Source: Hyaloscypha bicolor E
Lineage: Eukaryota; Ascomycota; Leotiomycetes; Helotiales; Hyaloscyphaceae
Direction of reading: 5' to 3'
NCBI RefSeq assembly: GCF_002865645.1
Contig: NW_020194549.1
Location: forward strand, 124,001-188,000
DNA length: 64,000 nucleotides
Shown here: piece by piece, positions 51,776 through 61,221 of the stretch
How the letters are laid out: each line of letters starts with the position of its first letter
Numbering within the stretch: position 1 is the first letter of the stretch
Made by a program: the position numbers and the translations under genes
The notes under the pieces: model-generated
Seen by the model: only the letters and a program-made list of their open reading frames with translations
The model's database searches: none
Told to the model about the DNA's origin: nothing

Positions 51776-53681
51776 TCATTTCCCTGAAGATAAAGGAACT
51801 TTGCTCCCGTAAGGAATGCACACCAAGTCGTGACTTGCTGCAAATCGAGGGATAAGGCAGAAGTGACCACGCCTCGCGATACCAATCCCGAATGAAGGAA
51901 GACAGGCAGCGTGGAACTGGCGAATTTCTTCCGTCTCGACCTGAGTTTCGTCTTCGAATAGCCTAAGCCATGATTTAGCAATGCTAGCCAGGGAAGCTGA
52001 ATCAACTATCAGAGATTGGTTCCAAAGACCGCAACTTTTTGCTTGTATCGTTTCAATCCAATTCAGCAGCAACCTAAGAAATAGGTATATTAGTATAGGT
52101 CCGTCTTCATATTCTGTTAAATTCGTATTGAGGATAGAAGGGCAACAGTACCTATCAGCTTGTCCCTTGTATGCTTCTGAACGCTCTTGAGCTCGCTCCA
52201 TCCATTCCAAAAAGAAGAAAGAATTGGCACCACTCGTGTTATACTTGTCGTACCAGCGACGAGGGGGTAAATAACTCGCAATTTTATCCACTTTATCCAC
52301 AATGCAGCCTTGGAAAACCATGAAAAAGCGGTCTTCAACATGTGCCGATTCGCCCCGCCTGCCATTACAAGCCCGAAAGGTACTTCCCGTGGTATTGAGA
52401 CGGCAAATTTGGTGTGTAGAATTCCAATTCGGCACCCATGAGGATAGATATTTCTCGGCCAACTTGTCAGGTCGTTGAAAGCCAGAATCCTCGACCATTT
52501 AGAGGAGAAGAAGCTGGCGCCAACAAAATCGTTGTTGAAATTGAGAGCTTTTGCGGTGTCTATGCAAGCTTGTTCATAAGTTCTACTGCAGTCAATTGCC
52601 ATCCATTCGGCTCTTGGCTCAATGGATGGATGTTGGAAACGAGGTGTGTTCCAGGAATCCACTCCTTCAGGTGGAGAAATTCCATCCAGACACAGCATCG
52701 GGTCTTCGTGCCCTGTCGTATTGGAAGCTATTCTTGGTGCTGTGGCGTTTATGGTTGACATAGCTGCATACATCTTATCTCGTGGCTCTGTCGCGGTCAG
52801 ATCCCGCAGAGTTTCTAAAACATGACCCGGAGAGACAGGTCATCCGTTCAAGTGATGCTCTGTTAAAAAAATCAGATGAAGAATAGTTTGTGCTCCAGGG
52901 TTGCGTAATTCGTTCCGTACGCCGCTCGAGGTGCAAACATCCAAACCAAGGCAGAGGTCATCCCACGCAACTTCAAACCACCCACAGCGGAGTAACAGAG
53001 CCTGTGCGAACACGATATCCTCCACTGCCCAAGCCCTGACAATAGTCAGAATGATACCATAGGTCAAGGGCTTTCAAGCATGAGAACCAGCCTTGTAAAC
53101 ATATGCCGTCCCGTAATGTCTTCTAAAGCCTTCCACTCTGTAGGTGGAGAAAGAGATACGATCTCTCGATATTTTTCGCGTGCAGTCTGCAGGGCTCGGG
53201 GACCTATCTCAGACAGTGGCACATCTTGTAAAACTCCTCTTCGAGCCGATACGAGCTTTGAGACCACTTCAAACGCCGCTGAAGTATGGACGCTCGCCAG
53301 TCCCACCCAGAGAATTGTGCGAACAGCCTTCCCCAGGATGTGTGTCGTTTGACCCATAATTTTCCCCTTCTCCGAGTTATCTTCCTGGTTGATATATAGC
53401 GTACTAATCCAGAGGGGTGTTGAAAGGCTCTGGTTCTCACGCAGAGCCAGAAGAGCAGAATTCACAGTTTGTAGTACTTGTATTTCATGCCCGTTACATT
53501 TGACTATGCGCCTCTCCTCTGGGTTGCCCCATGTGTAGGTCAACAGTCGATAGTCCGGACACCGTGATAAATTTGTAGTACTCAAACCAATCTCAATCTG
53601 CTCCTCGTTGCCTCCAGCTGGGAAGATATCGACGAGTCTGATTTCGTTTTCTCTCAAAGCATTGTACACGAAGGGTGCCAT
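51776..53681 (-). pseudogene. HET-domain (heterokaryon incompatibility-like) pseudogene
   Basis: The first 205 codons (from 53681) read as a HET domain: IEIGLSTTNLSRCPDYRLLTYTWGNPEERR, then LLALRENQSLSTPLWISTLYINQEDNSEKGKIMGQTTHI and AVRTILWVGLAS. The core LWIDALCINQ-type motif is altered to LWISTLYINQ. The frame then stops at 53064-53066. It resumes in another frame (RAWAVEDIVFAQALLL...), changes again before HVLETLRDLTATEPRDKMYAAMS (about 52830-52755), and shifts once more near 52500 into GFQRPDKLAEKYLSSWVPNW and the ending GHFCLIPRFAASHDLVCIPYGSKVP. So an originally ~630-residue HET protein has at least one stop and three frame changes. HET proteins trigger cell death on contact between unlike strains. 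Confidence 0.8.
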
Positions 53682-54221
53682 TGCGATCCTATGGGGTCCA
53701 ATTAATGAGAAGAAGGCCTTTGTCTGAAACAGAAGTTGACATGCTCAGAAATTCCACGGTTGGCAAAATAAGTCCTAATTTGCTGGTCTTCTATCCCTGT
53801 TGCAAAGTTCTGGTGCAGTTGGAGAAGAATGCCTCGGAGTGGCGGTGTATGCAGGTGAGTGCTCCGCCACAACGTGTGAGAACAGCCGTAGCTGCAATCC
53901 ACCTTGATAGGCGAAGGATATGCCTGGGGTAGAATTGCATATATTCCATTGGCCTTGCGTTTTCTTTTTCTAGCTTCACATTTCAGCTCACTTTAATGAA
54001 TTTCCCCGACAATCTCAAACTTGAACAATTCTACTGAACATCTCCGCCACCAACTACAAGACGGTTGAACAGGCCACGCCTACACGTTCTTTCATTTTGT
54101 TCGAAACCTTTTCAGAACCCGTCGGGTCCTTCTCGCGCGTTTCATCACTTCACACCGTACATGCAGGTCATCCCGTGTGTGGTCAGCCTCAACATCATCA
54201 CTGCCATCCCTTGAAAGCATG
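53682..54221. promoter_or_regulatory. Divergent region, HET pseudogene / NLR
   Basis: Separates the opposed starts of the HET pseudogene and the NLR. No gene or repeat was seen; the shared-promoter idea is inference. Confidence 0.35.
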
Positions 54222-56504
54222 ATGGACCCACTCACCGCGCTTGCGTTGGCAAGCAACATTGTCCAATTTGTCGACTTTACAAGCAAACTCATCTCTACGA
54301 CCCACAGCTTGTATGCATCTACTTCAGGTGCAAAGGCAGAGCATCTGGAGCTGGAACTACTCGCCAACACGCTCCGCAGCCTTGCCGACGATGCTGCCCC
54401 GCCATCTCAAAGAATCAAGAATGTTTCATCCGAAGAATCAACCTTCATAGAACTTGGTGATATGTGTCGTAGAGTATCAGATGAGCTCCTCACTGTCCTT
54501 CAAAGTCTCAGAGTTAAGGGTTCACACAGAGGCTGGACGAGTTTCATTCAAGCTTTGAGGAGTGAGTGGAAACAAAAAGAGATTTCTGCTTTGCAAGCAA
54601 GACTCGATCGGATTGGAGACATATTAAACGCCAAAATTCTTAAGAATCTACAGATCAAAGTCTACCTAGAACTCAAAGACCTCAACAAGCAAAATACACG
54701 ACTACAAGCTGCCAGAGCACACGATATTGAGGTTCTTGCATCGGATATCCAGGCAAAGTTCGAGGAAATGGGACAGGAATTCGAGAAAATTCACGAACAA
54801 ACCACGACAACGGAGTCATTAAAACAGCTGTCTCTAGCAGCAAAGCAAGGCCGTACATATTCAGCAGAGCAGCAAATTTTGGACCTGCTGCACTTTGAAG
54901 GCATGGAAAATCGACACGCCAATATTCGGCCTGCACACGACAAAACGTTCCCTTGGATCTTTGAAAGTTCGACTACACCCGGAAGCGGCCGTTCTGGTTC
55001 TGAATTCGTGGAGTGGATGGTGTCGGAAGACAATCTGTACTGGATCTCCGGCAAACCTGGATCTGGAAAGTCTACCTTGATGAAATATGTGTGGAACCAC
55101 GACCTTACTCGAATGAATCTTCAAAAGTGGGCGGGCGGCTCTCAAATGGTGGTTTGCAAATTCTTCTTTTGGACCGCAAGCAGGGCAGAGCTGCCTAAAT
55201 CGCAAGAAGGGCTAATACGTTCAATCCTGTATCAAATGCTACGACAATTTCCAGATTTAATACCACACGCGTTGCCTAGCGAGTGGCACGCTTACATATT
55301 ACGCGATCTCGCGCCTTCGCGGCTTAGGAATGATGACTTGCAGTTGTCGGAACTGTTAGTTGCCTTCGAGAGAATATCGTCCCAGCTAGTTACAAAGAAT
55401 ATCAAATTCTGCTTCTTTATCGACGGATTAGATGAGTACTCAGGGAAGCCTAACGAGATCATCCCTCTCATCGAAGCTCTCGGCTCATCACCCAATATCA
55501 AAACCTGCGTTTCAAGCCGTCCCTGGAACGAGTTTGAAAAAGCTTACGGCCAGAGTAGATCACGGAAACTATATATGGAAGAGTTCAACAGACCCGACAT
55601 AGAACGCTACGTTCGAGACACTCTAGAGAAAGACCCGACTTATCAAGAGTTACAAGAAATGGAAGACACAACTCCGGATCTCGTCAAAGACGTCGTTGAT
55701 GCATCTAGTGGTGTGTTTCTTTGGGTGTATCTTGTTGTGCAATCTCTCCTCGACGGCCTCTCAAACGAAGACAGTATTGCCAACCTTCAGAGGAGAATTC
55801 GACAGCTTCCAAAGACCCTGAAGGAATTCTTCAGGTCAATATTTAACCACATAGACGAGTTTTACATGGAACAAACTGCCCACGTCTTCCTCGTAACACT
55901 CAGGGCAAACCAAACTTTGCCTCTCTTGAGCTACTGGTTCATTGAGCAAGAAGACGACTTCGCCATCAAATTAGAAGTGCAACCGTTGAGTATGCAGAAG
56001 ACAAACTTCAGGCTCAAACAGATGCGGAAGAGACTCAACGCATGCTGCAAAGGGCTTCTCGAAGTTCAATTCGACGAAGCGAGCGATAATGAGAACGCGT
56101 CTCTCTCTTCCAGTGTACTTTTTCAATGGAAAGTGGACTTCCTACACCGTACCGTTCGAGATTTCCTGATAGAGAAAGAGATGCAAGACCTGTTGACTGG
56201 TTGGGCAAAGTCTGGATTCAGTGCGGATTTGATGATTTGCCAGGCACTTCTCGCTCAAATCAAGACCTCTCCTCAAGAAGCGGAGTATCTCCATCCAGAC
56301 GGTCCTGTTGAGAAACTTCGCTCCATTTCCTGCTGCCATTTCCGCGGGATAGAACCAGCGGATGAACAAAATTGGACTAGGTCACTCACGCTTGTGGACG
56401 CTCTGAAAGAGACAATGCAACGTATAAGAGCCGCAGCAGGGCTTTCAGGGGAGACCCCCGCAATGAAGTTCTTGACGACGTGCCCGCAAGAGAAGAGCCC
56501 CTAA
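54222..56504 (+). CDS. Short NACHT NLR lacking C-terminal repeats
   Basis: Single exon, 760 residues. The N-terminal ~230 residues (MDPLTALALASNIVQFVDFTSKLIS, then long helices) match the SesA/Helo-like N-terminal domain of fungal STAND proteins, often the effector or signalling domain. The NACHT core has Walker A GKPGSGKST (277-285), the FFFWTASRAELPKSQEGLIRSILYQML helix pair, Walker B FFIDGLDEY (about 397-406), a sensor-like CVSSRPWNEFE, and then the winged-helix region through VDFLHRTVRDFL. After about residue 670 there is only a short tail and a stop: no ankyrin, TPR or WD repeats. In fungi such NLRs act in non-self recognition and programmed cell death. Two adjacent ATGs exist (54219 and 54222). 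Neighbours are a HET pseudogene and, 5 kb on, another NLR. Confidence 0.85.
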   Translation: MDPLTALALASNIVQFVDFTSKLISTTHSLYASTSGAKAEHLELELLANTLRSLADDAAPPSQRIKNVSSEESTFIELGDMCRRVSDELLTVLQSLRVKGSHRGWTSFIQALRSEWKQKEISALQARLDRIGDILNAKILKNLQIKVYLELKDLNKQNTRLQAARAHDIEVLASDIQAKFEEMGQEFEKIHEQTTTTESLKQLSLAAKQGRTYSAEQQILDLLHFEGMENRHANIRPAHDKTFPWIFESSTTPGSGRSGSEFVEWMVSEDNLYWISGKPGSGKSTLMKYVWNHDLTRMNLQKWAGGSQMVVCKFFFWTASRAELPKSQEGLIRSILYQMLRQFPDLIPHALPSEWHAYILRDLAPSRLRNDDLQLSELLVAFERISSQLVTKNIKFCFFIDGLDEYSGKPNEIIPLIEALGSSPNIKTCVSSRPWNEFEKAYGQSRSRKLYMEEFNRPDIERYVRDTLEKDPTYQELQEMEDTTPDLVKDVVDASSGVFLWVYLVVQSLLDGLSNEDSIANLQRRIRQLPKTLKEFFRSIFNHIDEFYMEQTAHVFLVTLRANQTLPLLSYWFIEQEDDFAIKLEVQPLSMQKTNFRLKQMRKRLNACCKGLLEVQFDEASDNENASLSSSVLFQWKVDFLHRTVRDFLIEKEMQDLLTGWAKSGFSADLMICQALLAQIKTSPQEAEYLHPDGPVEKLRSISCCHFRGIEPADEQNWTRSLTLVDALKETMQRIRAAAGLSGETPAMKFLTTCPQEKSP

Positions 56505-57065
56505 GATAACTCAGATAATATATTTCGCTCTTATATAATACATCGAGGCGTCTTACTCCGGTTCAAGAATCACTAAAGGTATACTTGGAGAGAACCCAAA
56601 TATTGCTTAGCACAAATCATTGCCAAAAATTTACGTTCTCGGAAGCCGAAGGGAGCGGAATCTGGAAACATGCCAAACCGGCATATCACTGGAGTGATGT
56701 TGGCGGGGTCACCCCTATTTTAGCGAGCTTCGGAATGATGACCCCGCGCTGGGTACCCCACATTTCCAAGGCGACACCTTATCCATTTCCCCAACATCTA
56801 AAACTTCCCCACAGCTTAGAGCAGAAGTCCCTGAAACATATATATTCGCTAGTATTCCTACCGTGGGGCAGAATCTTGATGTGGGGCTCACATATCAGCT
56901 TTTGCCTGAAGAAGGCTTCTTGCACATTTTTTGACATCCTAACCCTCAAGCATCTCATTCACAAAACCCGATTGGGCGGCTCCTGTATTCCCTGCAGGGA
57001 ACCCCCCAAAACGATATATTAACACCTGTCCCCTCGGAAACCGTCTCTCATCCTTGAACGCAACT
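56505..57065. other. Intergenic, promoter side of the SDR gene
   Basis: No gene. A TATATTAA-like motif lies near 57013, about 50 bp before the SDR start, and may be its TATA element. Confidence 0.4.
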
Positions 57066-58307
57066 ATGGATCCCGCCGAATTTGGTATCTCAACCCTTCC
57101 TCTCCAGCATCGGTCATATGCAGCCATCTCTTCAGAAGCCTTAGCAAAGACGAATGTAGGAAAAGTAGCAGTCGTGACAGGAGTAGCTGGAGGTATAACT
57201 TTCCTCTTCCACCGACTCTCCAATCTCCCATTACTTCCCTGCTGCACCCAACACTAAATCCCTCACCCAGGAATCGGCGCAGCAATCGCGCTCTCCCTCG
57301 CCAAAACAGGGGCCACCCTCGCCCTCCTCGACCTCACCTCCTCAAGCCAAGATGCCACAAAAGCTGCTTGTGAGAAAGAAGGCATAAAAGCAGTGGCGTA
57401 CAGCTGCAACGTTGCAGACCTAGAAACTACACGGACAGTTTTCGCGGAGATCGAGAAAGATCTGGGGGCTATTGAGTTAGTTCCCTTCTGCGGTGTTGGA
57501 AACTCCACGAGACAGTGTTGGGAATCTTTGCTGATAAGGGATGTGGAATAGCATATTGGTCAATAATGCTGGGATCTGCGAGATGCGGCCTTTTGCTATG
57601 AGCACAATCGAGAGTGTATGGAGGCAGGTAGAGGTCAATTTTAAAGGGGTATGCTATCACCTTAGCCCTATGTTAATATGGCATACGACTGAGATGAGCT
57701 AATGGGCAATACAGCCACTGATAACTTCGTCTCTCGTTCTCCCCGGAATGAGACAACGATGTCAGGGATGCATCATCAACATTGCATCTCGATCGGGAAC
57801 AGTTGACGTCCCTATGTTTCTTGGGTATAATACGAGTAAGGCGGCTGTGATACGTATGACGCAGACGCTGCAAAGAGAAATGGAGGTCGATGAATTGGAT
57901 GATGCGATTCAGATCTATGCCTTGCACCCAGGGGGTGTGTTGACTGCTATGGGTGGGGGTAAGTCGAGTTTTGAGATTTCTCCAAAAACGAATCAATTGT
58001 TGTGGCTCGTGGAGACCTTGCTAATGAAAAGTATTTTGTAGCCGAAACAGCACCCGATGTAAAAGAGAAATACGGAATAGTGAAAGACGAAGCGTTCTAC
58101 AAAGATCTCTTCAAAGACGGCCCCGAATTATGTGGCCAAACCTGCGCTTTCCTCGCCTCCGGCCGAGGAAAGGAGTTGCGAGGGTTGTATCTCGATTGCC
58201 GGCAAGACATCACGAAGCTCCTTACTGCAGGAAGAGAGTTTCTGAGAAAGAAGCAACTGAATACACTCAGCGTAAATTTCTTGGACGGTTATTGTAACGA
58301 GCCTTAG
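57066..58307 (+). CDS. Short-chain dehydrogenase/reductase
   Basis: Five exons (57066-57192, 57271-57475, 57552-57648, 57715-57958 and 58042-58307) give 312 residues with all phases matching. Splice junctions fall inside conserved motifs and restore them: the cofactor motif TGVAGGIG, DILVNNAGI, NFKGPLITSS, NIASRSG and the catalytic Tyr-x-x-x-Lys (YNTSK). The N-terminal ~30 residues extend beyond the usual Rossmann start, and the C-terminal ~75 residues (exon 5) form a substrate-binding cap. It catalyses NAD(P)-dependent oxidation or reduction of an alcohol/ketone; the substrate is unknown. The gene ends 21 bp from the convergent carboxylesterase gene, a plausible functional pair, but adjacency is the only evidence. 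Confidence 0.85.
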
Positions 58308-58328
58308 ATAGGAGAAAGTAGGATATTT

Positions 58329-60191
58329 CTAAGACGGTGTCTCAAAACCAATAAACCCACCAACAAACAAAGCAGAGAGACCAACCAACGCAGCCAACTG
58401 CTCACCGTCCAACCCCTCCAGACTCTTCCACGCATCCCCTCTATTCCACTTCTTGAGCACTGTTTCAACACTCTCGTCCACCACCTCCCCAGGTCCAAAT
58501 CTCCTCACCAACCCACTCTTTCCCCATCCCTCTTCTCCATGCGCAAATCTTACCCACGCATCTTGCATCGCTCTCTGCATCTTAATCTCCCCTTCTGGAT
58601 CCGTAGTACCGGAGAAGATCTCCGGGTTCCCATGGAGGTAAGCTAGATCAAGACTATGTGCGGCTTTTCCTTGATAGATACCACCAAATGGTTGCTTCTG
58701 CTCAAAGATGTACTGCTGTACTTCATTCCCCTGCTTCCTCCACTGCAAAGCGTGATCATATGCTGGCTTGCAGAACATGATGTCCGCTACCAACTTCAGG
58801 ATTTTGTCAAGCATCTCGCCTTTCTCCGTTTGCTCGGAGATAGAGTAAGCGGTGAGGATTGAGTTGAGGGTTGGTGCACCCAGGATTGAGGTCAGGGTGG
58901 CGACGAGTGTGGAGAGTGTTGGTGGGGGAGTCTGGCGTGGATAGAAAGCGCACACGCTTTCGAGGACGCAGTCTTCGGCTCCTGTGTTGCCTATCATGAC
59001 CGGACCTTTGAACGAGCTTTCTCTCCAATCTTCTGTGAAGAAATAGCCGTCGACGAGGAAGCTTGGACGGAGTCCAGCAGCGCTATCAGTTTTCGTGTAT
59101 GCATCGAGGAGGTCGGTATAGGGGACGGCTTGGAGTTCAGAGAGGGCGCTCATGCTGAGGTGTTGTTTGAGGCCGGTATAGAGGGCGTCGTGTTCGGTGA
59201 GGGACTTGGGAGTCGAGATGGAGGTGTTGGACTGTCCTGATTGGGTGATTGCTCGCGCGATTGGGAGAGGAAGGGAAGTGCGGAGGAGGAGGTCAACTAA
59301 CGCAGATCCATGGGACTCGCCGTAGATTGTCATGTTGTGGGAAGAGCCGCCGAAGGGACCAATGTTGCGGTGGACCCAATTAATTGCTAGGTGCTTGAGG
59401 GGATGTCAGTGGTGGTCTAGGTTTGGCAAAGGATTGTCATTACAGTGTCACGCAGACCTATTTGAATGGTTAGCGAGCTTCCCTGCTTGGATTTGGGTGC
59501 CAGATTTGAGAGGAGAGATACCTTGATTCCCATTGTTTTCTTTGCCGTATTCTTTCCCCAGCTCGTCGGAACCAATGTACCCCAGGATAGAAAGTCGGTA
59601 ACTGTTTAACTAGTCAGCTCATCTGGCGGACGGGTTCAAAAGAGAGATATACTTGATAGCAATCGCAATGACGGGCCTCCCAATCTCCATGCTCCGCTTC
59701 ACGATGCTTCCTCCATCACACCACCAATCGCCATTCGAGCCCGAGAATCCACCACCACCATGTATATAAATCAAAACTGGAAGGTTGGAACTCTCGTTGG
59801 CTCCTGCAGGAGCAGTGATGTTCAAGTTCAAGCAGTTGAACTCGTCGAAGATATCTTCAGAGTGGGTGGCAATTCCGGGTGGGAGCGCAATGAGTCCATC
59901 TTCGACTCGGAGAGGGAACTGCGGCTGTGGACATTTGGGTCTGTTGAAGTTAGATAAGTCTTGCACTTAAGAAAGGACATACCCATATGTGGTTGCATCA
60001 TATACAGAGGGTAAGAATGCCTCATTCAAAGTCGATTGCTGGAATCGGGCCGATACATTTCCATATTTGATACCTCGAAATTGCCACACCTGTTGCTCGG
60101 GGGATGATATCGAGTGTCGGAGGCCTTTGAAAGAAGTCGACAACTTTGGATGATCGATGATCGGGTAGAGAACTTCTGAGACTGAGGCCAT
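58329..60191 (-). CDS. Type-B carboxylesterase
   Basis: Five exons (60191-59983, 59940-59653, 59601-59522, 59457-59444 and 59393-58329) give 551 residues. Exon 4 is only 14 nt, but phases and motifs close: GPKCPQPQFPLRVEDG, LNITAPAGANESSNLPVLIYIHGGGGFSGSNGD (oxyanion hole), NYRLSILGYIG, GLRDTHLAINWVHRNI, and the nucleophile elbow YGESHGSA, with Ser in G-E-S-x-G. The catalytic His lies in KAAHSLDLAYLHG. After the esterase fold, the C-terminus carries an extra hydrophobic stretch (LAALVGLSALFVGGFIGF), suggesting membrane attachment. No signal peptide precedes the chosen Met, so cytosolic or tail-anchored placement is inferred. Substrate unknown. An upstream ATG (60272) would add 27 residues. 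Confidence 0.85.
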
Positions 60192-61221
60192 GTCTACTGC
60201 TTGCTGCGATAAATTGGCTAATGGGAGAACAGATGAATGTGCAAGGAGAATTTCAAGTTTTCTGAATCCCATACAATAATTGCTGAACTTCAGAATATTT
60301 ATAGGTCCCGAGCTTACGTGAGAGCAAGAGGCGTTTTGTTTGTGTCGCGTGGCCATCGTGAAGGAACTAAATGCGCGGCCGAAAGTGTCTTGAGGTGGCG
60401 GGGAACAGCCAACCAGGTCTCCCAGCTCAAAGCGAGACAACGAGACAGAAATTGAATAAAATAAGCTCCCAAGCAACGCGCAATTATAAAGAAGGTTAGA
60501 CAATGCAGATGTAAGACTCAGAGTTGTTTTCACTATGATTCGTTGAGAATGCGGTGGAAGTCTCGGCCTGGCGAGAAGAATCCGTGGTGGACAACTCTAG
60601 TCATATGGCTTGGACCATTCCAGGTAAGTTTATAACTTGAAATGATACCACTTTATTAGAAGCGAAAAGAGTTGGAACATTTTTTAGGGGGCAAGGGTTT
60701 CACCCTGACAAATCAAACACTACACCAAAGAGAAAATAATGAAGGACGAAAAATAGTTTCTCCAATTGAAAGGTTTAGTGATCAGCCTATGGAACGGATT
60801 CTGGCGATTCGCAAGCGATTCTCACGCTGGTGAGGATGGCGAGCCTGCCTCCACTGGATGGTCGTGTAGAAAGTGCCCAAAGCTGTCAACTCATATGGGA
60901 CTTGCTTGAAAGACACAAAAGAAATAAGGCCAGGCCGGATTGCCTGGCCGGTGACAGGGCTACCGTTCAAGAACAGCACACCCACTTGGTGCAATGCGGG
61001 CTGGCAACTTCAACAAATGAGGGCTCCCTACAATGAACAAGGCAGAATCGTGGGCATTCCGCCAGCCTCACTTGATGCTGCACGGGGAGCCTTCCCCAAT
61101 CTCACGACTCATTCTCTTGATAACACTCCCATTTGAGGTCAGGAACTTTCTGGTGATTCAGCAGAGCGTTGCTTACTTCTCAAGCTGACGAGTGAGGCAA
61201 GAGCGATGGGACGAAAGCTCT
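60192..61221. promoter_or_regulatory. Divergent region, carboxylesterase / NLR 2
   Basis: About 1 kb between opposed starts. No gene, repeat or RNA gene could be supported. Confidence 0.4.
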
